Shown here: positions 1 to 8,785 of the stretch, piece after piece
Numbering within the stretch: position 1 is the first letter of the stretch
Layout: each line of letters starts with the position of its first letter
Assembly: GCF_900101385.1 (NCBI RefSeq)
Contig: NZ_FMZB01000003.1
Coordinates: 124,001-188,000, forward strand
Reading direction: 5' to 3'
Length of the DNA: 64,000 bases
Source: Terribacillus halophilus
Lineage (GTDB): Bacteria > Bacillota > Bacilli > Bacillales > Amphibacillaceae
Notes under the pieces: generated by a model
What the model saw: the letters and a program-made list of their open reading frames with translations, nothing else
Databases searched by the model: none
Told to the model about the DNA's origin: nothing
Program-made: the position numbers and the translations under genes

Positions 1-1366
1 CTGTTTTCCCCTCATATGCACGCATGGACTTGGCGGCATACTCGTCCACCACTCGATTCAAACGCTGCAGGCGCTCCCGCTTCACCTCGATCGGGATATT
101 ATCCTCCCATTTGGCAGCAGGCGTTCCTTCGCGAGGGGAATAAATATATGTGTAGGCAGCCTCGAAACCAACTTCTTTGATAAGTGATAAAGTTTCCTGG
201 AACTGCTCTTCGGTCTCATTCGGAAACCCGACGATGATGTCCGTTGTAAGCGTCACATTCGGTATCCGCTGTCTGATCTTATCCACTAGAGTCAGGTATT
301 CTTCCCTTGTATAACGACGGGCCATTACCCGTAGTATCTCACTGCTTCCCGATTGGACTGGCAAGTGGATATGATCAAGGAGATTTTCGCCTTTGGCCAG
401 TACTTCTATTAGTTTATCATCAAAGTCACGCGGATGGGAAGTGGTGAAGCGCACACGCGGAATATCAATCTTTCTGATTGCATCCATCAAATCCCCAAGT
501 CCATAATCGATATCAGGCAAATCTTTACCGTACGCGTTCACATTCTGACCAAGGAGCGTAATCTCTTGATAACCCTGCGCCGCAAGCTGCCTTACTTCCT
601 GGATGATATCCTCCGGCCGTCGGCTCCGTTCTTTGCCACGCGTGTATGGGACAATACAATACGTGCAGAATTTATCACAGCCGTACATGATATTGACCCA
701 TGCTTTGATTTTTCCTTTTCTTGCTTTGGGAAGGTTCTCGATGACATCGCCTTCTTTAGACCATACCTCCAGCACCATTTCCTTGCTGAATTGCGCTTCT
801 TTCAATAACTGCGGAAGCCGATGGATATTGTGAGTCCCAAAAATCAGGTCGATATGACTATGCTTTTTCAAAATCCGATTGACGACCGCTTCCTCCTGGG
901 ACATACAGCCGCAAACACCAAGAATCAAATCCGGCTTCTCAAGCTTCAAGGCTTTAAGATGACCGATTTCTCCGAATACCTTATTCTCGGCATTTTCCCG
1001 AATAGCACAAGTATTAAGGAGTATGACATCCGCTTCATTTGTATCTGTAGTAGGCTCATAACCCATTTCCAAAAACAGCCCTGCCATCACTTCGGTATCA
1101 TGTTCGTTCATCTGGCAGCCATATGTACGGATGAGGAATTTTTTGTTCTGGCCTGCATTCTGCATCTCTGGGGGAATCGCGAAATCATAATGAAACTTGA
1201 CATCTTCCCTGCGCCGTTTTTTTGCCTGCTTCAAGTTCGGCGGCTGGTACGTTGTCTGGAAATATTTTGCGAAATCAGCAGTTGTCTTTTCATGAAGCGG
1301 CTTCTCGACCTGATTTGTCTGTTCTGCACTTATCAAACTAACGGATTTACGCTGTTCTTCATTCAC
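1..1366 (-). CDS. miaB: MiaB, tRNA-2-methylthio-N6-dimethylallyladenosine synthase (3' end outside window)
   Basis: Radical-SAM methylthiotransferase that adds the 2-methylthio group to i6A37 of tRNAs reading UNN codons. The first 455 codons are present; family members are about 510 residues, so roughly 50 C-terminal residues (the TRAM domain region) are missing. The three N-terminal cluster cysteines are in [15 protein letters not shown] and GVCGCMSQ; the radical-SAM CxxxCxxC is CDKFCTYC, coded near 650-680. I chose GTG at 1366 because GGGGGAG lies 9 nt upstream. An in-frame ATG at 1405 falls inside the -10 box of a strong promoter and so cannot be the start of the main transcript. In B. subtilis, tdh-kbl lie between spoVS and miaB; they are absent here. 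The identity is secure. Confidence 0.95.
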   Translation of the reverse strand, partial: MNEEQRKSVSLISAEQTNQVEKPLHEKTTADFAKYFQTTYQPPNLKQAKKRRREDVKFHYDFAIPPEMQNAGQNKKFLIRTYGCQMNEHDTEVMAGLFLEMGYEPTTDTNEADVILLNTCAIRENAENKVFGEIGHLKALKLEKPDLILGVCGCMSQEEAVVNRILKKHSHIDLIFGTHNIHRLPQLLKEAQFSKEMVLEVWSKEGDVIENLPKARKGKIKAWVNIMYGCDKFCTYCIVPYTRGKERSRRPEDIIQEVRQLAAQGYQEITLLGQNVNAYGKDLPDIDYGLGDLMDAIRKIDIPRVRFTTSHPRDFDDKLIEVLAKGENLLDHIHLPVQSGSSEILRVMARRYTREEYLTLVDKIRQRIPNVTLTTDIIVGFPNETEEQFQETLSLIKEVGFEAAYTYIYSPREGTPAAKWEDNIPIEVKRERLQRLNRVVDEYAAKSMRAYEGKT

Positions 1367-1403
1367 TGTTTCCTGCTCCCCCATCCATTGATCGTTTTTG
1401 TCC

Positions 1404-1432
1404 ATTATACCAATGCTCTCATCAAGGTCCAA
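1404..1432 (-). promoter_or_regulatory. sigma-A promoter of miaB
   Basis: On the minus strand, TTGGAC and a perfect TATAAT are separated by 17 nt. Transcription would start near 1394-1397, leaving a leader of about 30 nt with GGGGGAG before the GTG start. The promoter lies directly after the spoVS terminator, so miaB has its own transcription unit. Confidence 0.75.
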
Positions 1433-1440
1433 GTATTGGA

Positions 1441-1469
1441 AATAAAAAATCCCGCCATAAGCGGGATTT
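1441..1469 (-). terminator. spoVS terminator
   Basis: Minus-strand stem AATCCCGC / GCGGGATT with a 5-nt loop, followed by a T-rich run. The first arm overlaps the spoVS stop codon. Confidence 0.85.
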
Positions 1470-1728
1470 ATCGTGGTTCTACAATTAATTTGATGGCAGT
1501 CCGTTCTTCATTATCGATCATGATATCCGTGAATGCCGGGATACAGACCAAATCTACACCGCTCGGAGCAACAAAACCTCGGGCGATGGCAACAGCTTTC
1601 ACTGATTGATTGAGTGCTCCTGCCCCGATTGCCTGGATTTCCGCTGAGCCACGTTCTCTTAATACGTTCGCAAGTGCGCCTGCTACTGAGTTTGGATTGG
1701 ATTTCGCTGAAACTTTTAGTATATCCAA
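1468..1728 (-). CDS. spoVS: SpoVS, stage V sporulation protein S
   Basis: Small Alba-like protein required in B. subtilis for progress to stage V, coat assembly and heat resistance; early and sigma-H-dependent there. The product is 86 residues, the usual family length, and nearly identical to the B. subtilis protein over its whole length, including [23 protein letters not shown] and [12 protein letters not shown]. Two candidate starts exist: GTG at 1731 and TTG at 1728. TTG is preferred because GGAGG is then 8 nt upstream and the alignment begins exactly there. I could not find a convincing sigma-H promoter in the 150 nt upstream. It lies between ymdB and miaB and ends in its own terminator. 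Confidence 0.95.
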   Translation of the reverse strand: MDILKVSAKSNPNSVAGALANVLRERGSAEIQAIGAGALNQSVKAVAIARGFVAPSGVDLVCIPAFTDIMIDNEERTAIKLIVEPR

Positions 1729-1884
1729 CACTGGTACCTCCTTCGTTTACTGGACTACTTTCCTTTTAACTATATTTCTGCGAGATGATAGATATGCCCA
1801 TTTCAGGCGATGTCAGAAAAAAGTGCTGCGGTCTGTCCTGGTTTATGTCTGTAAACAAAAGACCTAGTGAAGGAGCAGCAAAGA

Positions 1885-2682
1885 TCAATCCATATACGGG
1901 TGGTCATCATTGATCAAGATGCGTTTGATGGAGGAAGCTTTCCCCGTTTGCGGATCCAAATCGATTACTACTCCATTTAATTGTGTTTTACCCTTTTTCG
2001 GTACTTCAAAACGTACTGGAAGATTAGTTAAAAATCTCTTGATGACTGCCTCGCGATCCATCCCAAGGATTGCTTCATACGGACCTGTCATACCTGCGTC
2101 CGAAATGTATGCTGTTCCGGAAGGCAATATGCGTTCATCCGCTGTCTGGGTGTGCGTATGGGTACCGACGACAGCACTGACTCGACCATCCACATACCAG
2201 CCGAATGCTTGCTTCTCACTTGTTGCTTCCCCGTGGAAATCGATGAAAATAAGATTCGTCCGTTTTCGCGCTTCCTCGATCAGCCGATCGGCTTCCCGGA
2301 ATGGATCATCTGCCGGCATCATGAATGTACGTGCCAGCAAATTGATGATTGCCACTTCGTGCTTGTTCACCTTCACATAAATGATTCCCGATCCTGGAGT
2401 TTGCGGCGGCAAGTTGGCCGGTCGGACCAGATATTTTGCATCGTCGATGAATTCGAAAATATCCCGTTTGTCCCATGTATGATTGCCCATTGTGATTGCC
2501 TGTGCGCCCCATTCCAGGAATTGTTTGTATATACGTTCATTGATTCCTTTTCCGTCGGCACTATTCTCTCCATTGATGATTGTCAGCTGCGGCTGATAGC
2601 GCTGTTTCAGGCGCGGCAAGTATTCCTGTACCATCTGACGTCCCGGTTCCCCAACAACGTCCCCGATAAATAATAGCTTCAT
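1885..2682 (-). CDS. ymdB: YmdB, metallophosphoesterase / 2',3'-cyclic nucleotide phosphodiesterase
   Basis: Binuclear metal phosphodiesterase of the TIGR00282 family. In B. subtilis YmdB hydrolyses 2',3'-cyclic nucleotides and influences the switch between motility and biofilm formation. The product is 265 residues, the normal length. Metal-site motifs are visible: the N-terminal FIGDVVGEPGR (Asp), NGENSADGKG, MGNHTWDKR, DFHGEATSEK and GTHTHTQTADE. The RBS AGGAGAAAGGG precedes ATG. It lies just downstream of rny, separated by a terminator, so it may be read partly by read-through from the rny promoter. The identity is secure; the physiological role is taken from B. subtilis. Confidence 0.95.
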   Translation of the reverse strand: MKLLFIGDVVGEPGRQMVQEYLPRLKQRYQPQLTIINGENSADGKGINERIYKQFLEWGAQAITMGNHTWDKRDIFEFIDDAKYLVRPANLPPQTPGSGIIYVKVNKHEVAIINLLARTFMMPADDPFREADRLIEEARKRTNLIFIDFHGEATSEKQAFGWYVDGRVSAVVGTHTHTQTADERILPSGTAYISDAGMTGPYEAILGMDREAVIKRFLTNLPVRFEVPKKGKTQLNGVVIDLDPQTGKASSIKRILINDDHPYMD

Positions 2683-2717
2683 AATCCATCCCTTTCTCCT
2701 TACCTACTAGTATCATG

Positions 2718-2742
2718 AAAAAAAGCGGCACAAGGCCGCTTT
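2718..2742 (-). terminator. rny terminator
   Basis: Minus-strand AAAGCGGC / GCCGCTTT stem with a 5-nt loop and a T-rich tail, starting 1 nt after the rny stop codon and ahead of ymdB. Confidence 0.8.
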
Positions 2743-2743
2743 C

Positions 2744-4306
2744 TTATTTAGCATATTCAACTGCGCGTGTTTCCCGGATGACCGTGACTTTGATGTGGCC
2801 AGGGTAATCCAGCTCGCTTTCAATGCGTTTCCGGATATCACGAGCGACCTTGACGGATTCCAAGTCGTTGATTTCATCCGGTTTGACCATGATACGGATC
2901 TCACGTCCAGCCTGAATCGCGAAGGATTTCTCCACGCCCTGGAAGGATTCTGAAATCTCCTCCAGTTTCTCCAGACGCTTGATATAGTTCTCCAGTGTCT
3001 CGCTTCTTGCTCCCGGACGAGCAGCGGACAATGCATCGGCCGCAGCAACAAGCACTGCAATAATCGATGTTGCTTCCTCATCGCCATGGTGGGAAGCGAT
3101 GCTATTGATGACAACTGGATGCTCTTTGTATTTGATTGCGAGTTCTTTCCCGATTTCAACGTGGCTGCCTTCGACTTCGTGGTCGATCGCTTTACCGATA
3201 TCATGCAAAAGACCCGCACGTTTGGCCAAGGTAACATCTTCGCCAAGCTCGGCTGCCAGCAATCCCGACAAGTAAGCGACCTCTATAGAGTGCTTCAGGA
3301 CGTTTTGGCCGTAACTTGTGCGATACTTCAATCTTCCAAGTATCTTCACAAGATCCGGATGCAAGCCATGTACGCCGACTTCGAAAGTCGTTTCTTCACC
3401 TGTCTCACGAATGTACTCATCAACTTCCCGTCTGGATTTCTCCACCATTTCCTCGATTCGGGCTGGGTGAATGCGTCCATCCTGGACAAGTTTTTCAAGA
3501 GCGATTCGTGCGATTTCACGACGAACAGGATCAAAACCGGACAAGATGACCGCTTCTGGTGTATCATCAATTATTAGATCAATTCCCGTAAGCGTCTCTA
3601 ACGTACGAATGTTACGGCCTTCCCGTCCGATAATGCGCCCTTTCATCTCGTCATTCGGCAAGTTCACGACTGATACTGTCGTTTCCGCAACATGATCGGC
3701 TGCACAGCGTTGAAGTGCAAGGGAAAGAATGCTCTTCGCTTTCTTATCGGCCTCTTCCTTGGCACGATGTTCCGCATCTTTGATCATGACAGCTGCATCG
3801 AAGGCAACTTCCTGCTCGACTTTGTCCAGCACGATTTGACGCGCTTCATCGGACGTATAGCCAGAAATCCGCTCCAATTCGAGCTGCTGTTCTTTCACCA
3901 AGACTTCCACTTTGCTTTCCAATTCTTCAATTTGTTGTTGTTTTTCAGCTAATGATTGTTCCTTTTTCTCTAACGTAATTTCACGCTTATCAAGCGTATC
4001 GCTTTTACGGTCCAGATTTTCTTCTTTCTGCATCAGACGATTCTCCTGCTTCTGCAGTTCGAGACGTCGCTCACGTAATTCCTGCTCCGTCTGCTGACGC
4101 AGCTGGAAGTTCTCATCCTTCGCTTCGAGAAGCGCTTCTTTCTTAGCCGTTTCCGCATTGCGATGGCCTTCTTCTACTATTTGCTTCGCCAATTCCTCCG
4201 CACTGGAGATCTTTTTCTCAGCAATAGATTTGCGAACAAGATAACCAACAACACCACCGACGATTAGAGCAAGCAAAATGGAGATGATCAGGTAAATTAG
4301 ATCCAT
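2744..4306 (-). CDS. rny: RNase Y, membrane-anchored endoribonuclease
   Basis: Endoribonuclease that initiates bulk mRNA decay and acts in the degradosome at the membrane. The product is 520 residues, the same as B. subtilis Rny. Residues 1-25 form a membrane anchor, about 30-200 a long charged coiled coil, 223-234 the KH core [12 protein letters not shown], and H339, H368/D369 (LLHDIGKAI) the HD phosphohydrolase site. An upstream extension of 18 codons was rejected because GGGGAGGTG lies 6 nt before the chosen ATG. It is transcribed from its own consensus promoter about 115-120 nt upstream. B. subtilis has pbpX between recA and rny; that gene is absent here. Confidence 0.97.
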   Translation of the reverse strand: MDLIYLIISILLALIVGGVVGYLVRKSIAEKKISSAEELAKQIVEEGHRNAETAKKEALLEAKDENFQLRQQTEQELRERRLELQKQENRLMQKEENLDRKSDTLDKREITLEKKEQSLAEKQQQIEELESKVEVLVKEQQLELERISGYTSDEARQIVLDKVEQEVAFDAAVMIKDAEHRAKEEADKKAKSILSLALQRCAADHVAETTVSVVNLPNDEMKGRIIGREGRNIRTLETLTGIDLIIDDTPEAVILSGFDPVRREIARIALEKLVQDGRIHPARIEEMVEKSRREVDEYIRETGEETTFEVGVHGLHPDLVKILGRLKYRTSYGQNVLKHSIEVAYLSGLLAAELGEDVTLAKRAGLLHDIGKAIDHEVEGSHVEIGKELAIKYKEHPVVINSIASHHGDEEATSIIAVLVAAADALSAARPGARSETLENYIKRLEKLEEISESFQGVEKSFAIQAGREIRIMVKPDEINDLESVKVARDIRKRIESELDYPGHIKVTVIRETRAVEYAK

Positions 4307-4427
4307 GATTTCACCTCCCCTGCTATGAAATTGTACAAACATGTCTGTCGGCATGCACAATGTTTTTCATTAAAAAAACTATGGTAACCTTAGAGAAGTA
4401 TAATAAGAAATAAAATTATACAAGTTA

Positions 4428-4456
4428 ATTTTAATCCTGTGTTCGCATGTTGTCAA
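4428..4456 (-). promoter_or_regulatory. sigma-A promoter of rny
   Basis: Minus-strand TTGACA, 17 nt, TAAAAT. A second possible -10 (TATAAT) lies about 15 nt downstream but lacks a good -35. The 5' leader to the rny ATG is about 115 nt and A/T-rich. Confidence 0.75.
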
Positions 4457-4483
4457 GGAAACATGGAAAGTACTAGCAGATTG

Positions 4484-4620
4484 CCCTCTATAAAAAGGGA
4501 TTGAGACAAAATCTGATTTTCACTTTCTAAGTACGAACAATTTAGAAGTCCGAGCGATGGAGGAATCAATCCGGCAGAATACTGCGCTTATCATGAAAAA
4601 TGCTTTTGAATGAATACTTC
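4484..4620. repeat. Possible remnant of a dispersed intergenic repeat
   Basis: A non-coding segment bounded by GGGATTGAGACAAAA at one edge, resembling the G-rich GGGACAAAA-type ends of small intergenic repeats seen in many Firmicutes. Only one clear copy is present here, so the call rests on motif resemblance. A genome-wide self-comparison would settle it. Confidence 0.35.
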
Positions 4621-4630
4621 TAATTTAAAT

Positions 4631-4682
4631 AAACCGAACTTCAAGGTGAAATCTAATCTGATTTGCCCTGAAGTTCGGTTTT
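4631..4682 (-). terminator. recA terminator
   Basis: Long inverted repeat: AACCGAACTTCA and TGAAGTTCGGTT arms of about 13 bp flank a roughly 25-nt loop, with T-rich tracts on both sides, so it could work in either direction. The recA stop codon is 36 nt upstream. Confidence 0.75.
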
Positions 4683-4717
4683 TAATAAGCTACATTACTT
4701 TTGTTCTATGCTCTTTT

Positions 4718-5761
4718 CTACATATCCAGTGTTTCTTGTTCTTCTGCCTGTGATTCTTCCGGAAGCTTCTTATCTGCATCCAGATTATAATGCTCACGTA
4801 CAGACATCTGAATTGTAGTGGATAGTTCCGGGTTTTCTTTCAGGAATTGCTTCGCATTTTCACGGCCTTGACCGAGACGTTCCTCATTATAGGAATACCA
4901 AGCTCCGCTTTTCTGAACGATATCCAAGTCGCTCGCGATATCGATGAGTTCCCCTTCCCTAGAGATCCCTTCTCCGTACATGATATCAACTTCCGCTTGT
5001 TTGAAAGGCGGCGCCACTTTGTTTTTCACCACTTTGATTCTCGTTTTGTTACCGACCATGTCATTTCCTTGCTTCAATGTTTCGGCACGGCGTACTTCCA
5101 AACGGACAGAGGAATAGAATTTCAACGCGCGTCCGCCTGGTGTCGTTTCCGGGTTACCGAACATGACACCGACTTTTTCACGAATCTGGTTGATGAAGAT
5201 GGCAGTCGTCTTGGACTTGTTGATTGCACCGGATAGTTTACGAAGTGCCTGGGACATCAAACGTGCCTGTAAACCGACGTGGGAATCACCCATCTCCCCT
5301 TCAATCTCTGCTTTTGGTACAAGGGCGGCAACAGAGTCGACAACCACGATATCAACTGCTCCGCTGCGCACCAGCGCCTCGGCGATTTCCAATGCTTGTT
5401 CCCCCGTATCCGGCTGGGAAAGCAAAAGTTCATCAATGTTGACACCCAGCTTCTCTGCATAAACGGGATCCAATGCGTGTTCTGCATCGATGAAGGCCGC
5501 TTGTCCGCCGTTGCGCTGCGCTTCTGCAATCGCGTGCAGGGCAACAGTTGTCTTACCTGATGATTCCGGACCATAAATCTCGATGACACGGCCTTTCGGA
5601 TATCCGCCGACACCAAGTGCGATATCAAGGGCAAGGGAGCCGCTGGATACGGTAGAGACCTTCTGTTCCGCTCTTTCGCCGAGTTTCATGATCGAACCTT
5701 TACCGAATTGCTTCTCTATCTGTCTCAAAGCCATATCAAGGGCTTGTTTACGTTCACTCAA
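4718..5761 (-). CDS. recA: RecA recombinase
   Basis: ATP-dependent strand-exchange protein for homologous recombination and co-protease for LexA self-cleavage. The product is 347 residues (B. subtilis 348). Walker A is GPESSGKT at 64-71, and the chi-like [22 protein letters not shown] loop 2 region is intact. The C-terminus is acidic ([11 protein letters not shown]). The start is TTG at 5761, with GGAGG 7 nt upstream; alignment with B. subtilis begins exactly there, and the open frame upstream covers the promoter. It is controlled by a sigma-A promoter with an adjacent LexA box, so SOS induction is expected. Confidence 0.98.
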   Translation of the reverse strand: MSERKQALDMALRQIEKQFGKGSIMKLGERAEQKVSTVSSGSLALDIALGVGGYPKGRVIEIYGPESSGKTTVALHAIAEAQRNGGQAAFIDAEHALDPVYAEKLGVNIDELLLSQPDTGEQALEIAEALVRSGAVDIVVVDSVAALVPKAEIEGEMGDSHVGLQARLMSQALRKLSGAINKSKTTAIFINQIREKVGVMFGNPETTPGGRALKFYSSVRLEVRRAETLKQGNDMVGNKTRIKVVKNKVAPPFKQAEVDIMYGEGISREGELIDIASDLDIVQKSGAWYSYNEERLGQGRENAKQFLKENPELSTTIQMSVREHYNLDADKKLPEESQAEEQETLDM

Positions 5762-5792
5762 ATGTGTTTCCTCCTTTGGATTATCTATATCT

Positions 5793-5821
5793 ATTTTAAC
5801 TTGTTTTTTGAGATATAACAA
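5793..5821 (-). promoter_or_regulatory. sigma-A promoter of recA
   Basis: Minus-strand TTGTTA, 17 nt, TAAAAT. The +1 would be near 5786, leaving a leader of about 25 nt that contains AAAGGAGG. The promoter lies at the foot of the cinA terminator hairpin. Confidence 0.75.
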
Positions 5822-5823
5822 GC

Positions 5824-5910
5824 AAAAAGCGAATAAATGTTCCCTTTTTTTATTTCTACAGAACATGTCCAAAATGACAGTTCCCCAGGCAAAAAGAACA
5901 TTTATCCGCT
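5824..5910 (-). terminator. cinA terminator, long inverted repeat containing the recA SOS box
   Basis: On the minus strand an arm reading AGCGGATAAATGTTCTTTTT (5891-5910) pairs with one ending GAACATTTATTCGCT (5828-5851), with minor mismatches, followed by TTTTTG. The roughly 40-nt loop carries further GTTC/GAAC half-sites. It begins about 20 nt after the cinA stop codon. Confidence 0.75.
5830..5843. promoter_or_regulatory. LexA (DinR) SOS box of recA
   Basis: CGAATAAATGTTCC fits the Gram-positive SOS consensus CGAACRNRYGTTYC with one mismatch in the left half-site (T for C), the same substitution as in the B. subtilis recA box. It lies 8 nt upstream of the recA -35. It also forms part of one arm of the cinA terminator hairpin. 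Confidence 0.8.
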
Positions 5911-5929
5911 TTTAACGATGCTTAAAATA

Positions 5930-7174
5930 TCATTTCAAGTAATGGAAGAGCAAATCAAAGCCCTTCTTCACCGCCTGCGCCCGCACGCCTTGACGCGAAC
6001 TCCGAATCGACAGCTCGGTTGTACGTGTTTGTTTGCCTTTTTCATGAAGACTGATGAAGACAGTTCCAGGCTCTTTCCCCTCCGAACCATCCGGACCGGC
6101 AACGCCAGTGAAACTGATACCGATATCGGCACCGGTCAGACGGACAGCATTCTCCGCCATCTCAATGGCGCATTGTTCACTGACAGTGCCCTGGTTCTGG
6201 ATCGTTTCTTCCTTCACACCAAGTACTTTCTGTTTCACTTGGGGTGAATACGCAACGAAGCTGCCAAGAAATACTTCAGATGCTCCGCTCAAGGAAACGA
6301 GTGCGTCCGCGAACAATCCGCCGGTCAGGCTTTCGGCACCAGCCAATGTGAACTGCCGTTGCTTGAGCAATTCGAAAACTTGCTGCTGTACAGAGGTCTC
6401 GTCATACCCATAGAAGTATTGGCCGACGCGATCCATCACTTCTTTTTCCACGACATCTATCAATCGGTCTGCTTCTTCCTTTGTTTCTGCACGGGCTGTA
6501 AGCCGCACAGCAACCTCTCCTTCAGAGGCATACGTCGCAATCGTCGGATTTTGCTGTACTTGAATCAAATCAAGCAGGTCGGTTTCCAGCTGTGATTCCC
6601 CGATGCCGATGAAGTGAAGCAAGCGGGACTGTAAAACGGATTGAAGCTGAAATTTCTCACGTACGTAAGGCATGACATGATCAGACATGATCTGTTTCAT
6701 TTCACGAGGCACACCCGGCATGAACGCCCAGACTGTTCCATCATGTTCGACAAGCATACCCGGCGCCATTCCGACTGTGTTTTCCAGCACTTTTGCTCCT
6801 TCAAACACTCGGGCTTGTTTATGGTTGTTCTCTGACATCGTGCGGCCCCGCTTGATGAAGAATTCTTTGATGCGGTCCATGGAACCTTTGTCTTCATGGA
6901 TTTCCAGGCCAGACACAAGCTGAAAGGCTTCCCTGGTCAGGTCATCTTCCGTTGGCCCCAGCCCTCCGGTCACGAGGACCAAATCCGCATGCCGCTGCGC
7001 TTTTTCAAAGGACGTTCTGACTCTTCCAAGATTATCGCCCACTACGTGATGATAAAACACATTGATTCCGTGATCAGCCAGTTGTTTGGAAATCCATTGG
7101 GCGTTCGTATTATTGATTTGTCCGATGAGGATTTCGGTTCCTACAGCTATCACTTCTGCATTGATTTGCTTCAT
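5930..7174 (-). CDS. cinA: CinA, competence/damage-inducible protein (NMN amidohydrolase family)
   Basis: Two-domain CinA, 414 residues (B. subtilis 416). The N-terminal MoaB/COG1058 domain (about 1-170) has VGTEILIGQINNTN and VTGGLGPTEDDLT; the C-terminal PncC-like domain (about 255-414) has AESLTGGLFADALVSLSGAS and GVAGPDGSEGKEPGTV. The C-terminal family deamidates nicotinamide mononucleotide and the N-terminal family has ADP-ribose pyrophosphatase activity. In streptococci CinA brings RecA to the membrane in competence. AAGGAG lies 10 nt before the ATG. It begins 1 nt after the pgsA stop codon and precedes recA, from which it is separated by a strong terminator. Confidence 0.96.
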   Translation of the reverse strand: MKQINAEVIAVGTEILIGQINNTNAQWISKQLADHGINVFYHHVVGDNLGRVRTSFEKAQRHADLVLVTGGLGPTEDDLTREAFQLVSGLEIHEDKGSMDRIKEFFIKRGRTMSENNHKQARVFEGAKVLENTVGMAPGMLVEHDGTVWAFMPGVPREMKQIMSDHVMPYVREKFQLQSVLQSRLLHFIGIGESQLETDLLDLIQVQQNPTIATYASEGEVAVRLTARAETKEEADRLIDVVEKEVMDRVGQYFYGYDETSVQQQVFELLKQRQFTLAGAESLTGGLFADALVSLSGASEVFLGSFVAYSPQVKQKVLGVKEETIQNQGTVSEQCAIEMAENAVRLTGADIGISFTGVAGPDGSEGKEPGTVFISLHEKGKQTRTTELSIRSSRQGVRAQAVKKGFDLLFHYLK

Positions 7175-7175
7175 A

Positions 7176-7754
7176 TTATTTCGACTCCTTCATGACACTC
7201 CAGTTTCTTACAAAGTAGTCGACTCCGGACACGATTGTCAGGATCAGTGCAAGATAAAGGCAAATCGTGGCGAATGGGAAACCAAGATAAGAAAACGGCC
7301 AATTATGCAGCAATAATGCACTGATGGCAACAATCTGGACGGCCGTTTTCTGCTTACCCATTTTACCTGCTGCCAAAACGAGACCTTCTCCCGCTGCAAC
7401 CAGGCGCAATCCTGTAACAGCAAATTCACGACTGATGATGATGATCGTGATCCAAGCCGGCGCTAAATCTAATTGTACCAATAAAATGAGCGCAGCTGAA
7501 ACAAGTAGCTTATCCGCGAGCGGATCCAGGAATTTACCAAGATTCGTCACGAGATTATGCTTGCGGGCATAATAGCCATCCACCCAGTCAGTACAAGATG
7601 CGATGATGAAGAGAATCGCCCCCGCCAGATGATTGACCGGCAGGGAGTTCTCGCCGATATCGATTGTCCCCCAGTCGAATGGGACTGCCAGCAGGATGAT
7701 GAAGATCGGAATCAGAAAAATTCGGGATAATGTAATTCTATTAGGTATATTCAT
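7176..7754 (-). CDS. pgsA: PgsA, CDP-diacylglycerol-glycerol-3-phosphate 3-phosphatidyltransferase
   Basis: Integral membrane enzyme making phosphatidylglycerol phosphate from CDP-diacylglycerol and glycerol-3-phosphate, the committed step to phosphatidylglycerol and cardiolipin. The product is 192 residues with several membrane segments. The CDP-alcohol phosphotransferase signature DG..AR........G...D...D is intact in DWVDGYYARKHN and GKFLDPLADK. The ATG at 7754 is chosen because GGAGG lies 6 nt upstream; a 9-codon upstream extension lacks an RBS. Its substrate comes from cdsA in the same window. Confidence 0.96.
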   Translation of the reverse strand: MNIPNRITLSRIFLIPIFIILLAVPFDWGTIDIGENSLPVNHLAGAILFIIASCTDWVDGYYARKHNLVTNLGKFLDPLADKLLVSAALILLVQLDLAPAWITIIIISREFAVTGLRLVAAGEGLVLAAGKMGKQKTAVQIVAISALLLHNWPFSYLGFPFATICLYLALILTIVSGVDYFVRNWSVMKESK

Positions 7755-7783
7755 GTCTGCCTCCTGTGTATGTATGGTCAAAC

Positions 7784-7821
7784 AAAAGTTAAACCCTTTC
7801 CAGAGACGTAAAGGGTTTAAC
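7784..7821 (-). terminator. ymfM terminator
   Basis: Minus-strand stem GTTAAACCCTTT / AAAGGGTTTAAC with a 10-nt loop and a TTTTGTTT tail, directly after ymfM and ahead of pgsA. Confidence 0.8.
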
Positions 7822-7829
7822 TCACACCA

Positions 7830-8756
7830 TTATTTTTTGATATTGACCGTGATGGTCTGCACATCATTATCGATCGGGAAAGTCAGTTCCTGACCGTTGA
7901 TTTCCAGTTTAGTCGCGCTGGCAAAACCCGTCTTGATGGACACTGTTTCCAAATCACTTACGTCCTGCTCCACAGGCTCGCTGCCGGCAGAAATCGTACC
8001 AGTGTATACATTTCCAGCATTATTGCCATCGCCTACTTGCAGCCAAGCATCGCCATCTTCAGCAGCAAGCGTCAATGTCACTTCATCACCAGCATCCTCC
8101 AGTGTATACGTTGTTACGGGATTGCTGGCGGTACCTTCTTCATCAACAGATAGCGAAGGTTCTGCCTGTTCTTCTTCCTCCTGTGATTGCTCTTCTTCAG
8201 CCGCATCATCAGTTTGTTCCTCGGAATCAGCAGACTGACCAGCATCAGGTTCCTGCTCTGTCGATTGATCAGTTTCAGGTGATGTCACCTGATCTTCATT
8301 CTGCTGGTTTTGGGCAGAATTGTTATCCGTATTGTCATCGGTACCTCTTGCATAGATGAAAATGACAACAACAATAGCCGCCAATACAAGCAATCCGATA
8401 ATGATCGAAGACAAATAAGGAATGCCTTTGCGCTCCCGGCGGGGAGGTCTGTCATTTTCCTGGACACGACTGCGTTCCTGACGGGAAGACGCATCACGCT
8501 CATCTTGTACAGGAGCTGCAGCTGTTTCCTGCGGCTGCTGATTCTTAGGCTCGAGCACCTCATCCGGATCAAGCCCTACTGTTTGCGCATATTCTTTGAT
8601 AAATGCACGTGTGTAGAATTCTCCAGGCATCACACTGTGATTATTCTCTTCAATCGCTTTCAAATAACGCTTTTGAATTTTGGTGCGCTGTTGTACATCT
8701 TCCAAAGTCATTCCCTTGGATTCTCTTGCCTCCCGGAGCTTTGCACCAATGTCCAT
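7830..8756 (-). CDS. ymfM: YmfM, RodZ-like cell-shape protein
   Basis: Transmembrane helix-turn-helix protein of the RodZ family, which links MreB filaments to the elongation complex. In the 308-residue product the N-terminal XRE-type HTH (about 1-70, LREARESKGMTLEDVQQRTK) is followed by a basic linker, a membrane segment (about 120-145, YLSSIIIGLLVLAAIVVVIFI), an Asp/Glu/Gln-rich extracellular linker (about 150-210) and a C-terminal beta domain (DUF4115-type). The start at 8756 is preferred because GGTGG lies 4 nt upstream; the alternative ATG four codons earlier has only a weak site. It precedes pgsA and ends in its own terminator. Confidence 0.9.
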   Translation of the reverse strand: MDIGAKLREARESKGMTLEDVQQRTKIQKRYLKAIEENNHSVMPGEFYTRAFIKEYAQTVGLDPDEVLEPKNQQPQETAAAPVQDERDASSRQERSRVQENDRPPRRERKGIPYLSSIIIGLLVLAAIVVVIFIYARGTDDNTDNNSAQNQQNEDQVTSPETDQSTEQEPDAGQSADSEEQTDDAAEEEQSQEEEEQAEPSLSVDEEGTASNPVTTYTLEDAGDEVTLTLAAEDGDAWLQVGDGNNAGNVYTGTISAGSEPVEQDVSDLETVSIKTGFASATKLEINGQELTFPIDNDVQTITVNIKK

Positions 8757-8785
8757 TAATACCACCATCCATCTTTAAAAATTGC

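Larger units (their letters stand above)
4307..4717. other. 411-nt intergenic region between recA and rny
   Basis: Nearest recA (4631-4682) is the recA terminator. In the middle (about 4484-4620) is a stretch with no coding frame that looks like a degenerate dispersed intergenic repeat: it contains GGGATTGAGACAAAA followed by an A/T-rich tract, and ATCTGATTT occurs twice. Nearest rny is a consensus sigma-A promoter (4428-4456) and a leader of about 115 nt. I see no small gene or structured riboswitch. Confidence 0.6.

Noticed and set aside
5891-5910. Second SOS box at GAACATTTATCC near the cinA end
   Set aside because: The right half-site lacks the GTTC core. The similarity comes from its being the other arm of the hairpin.
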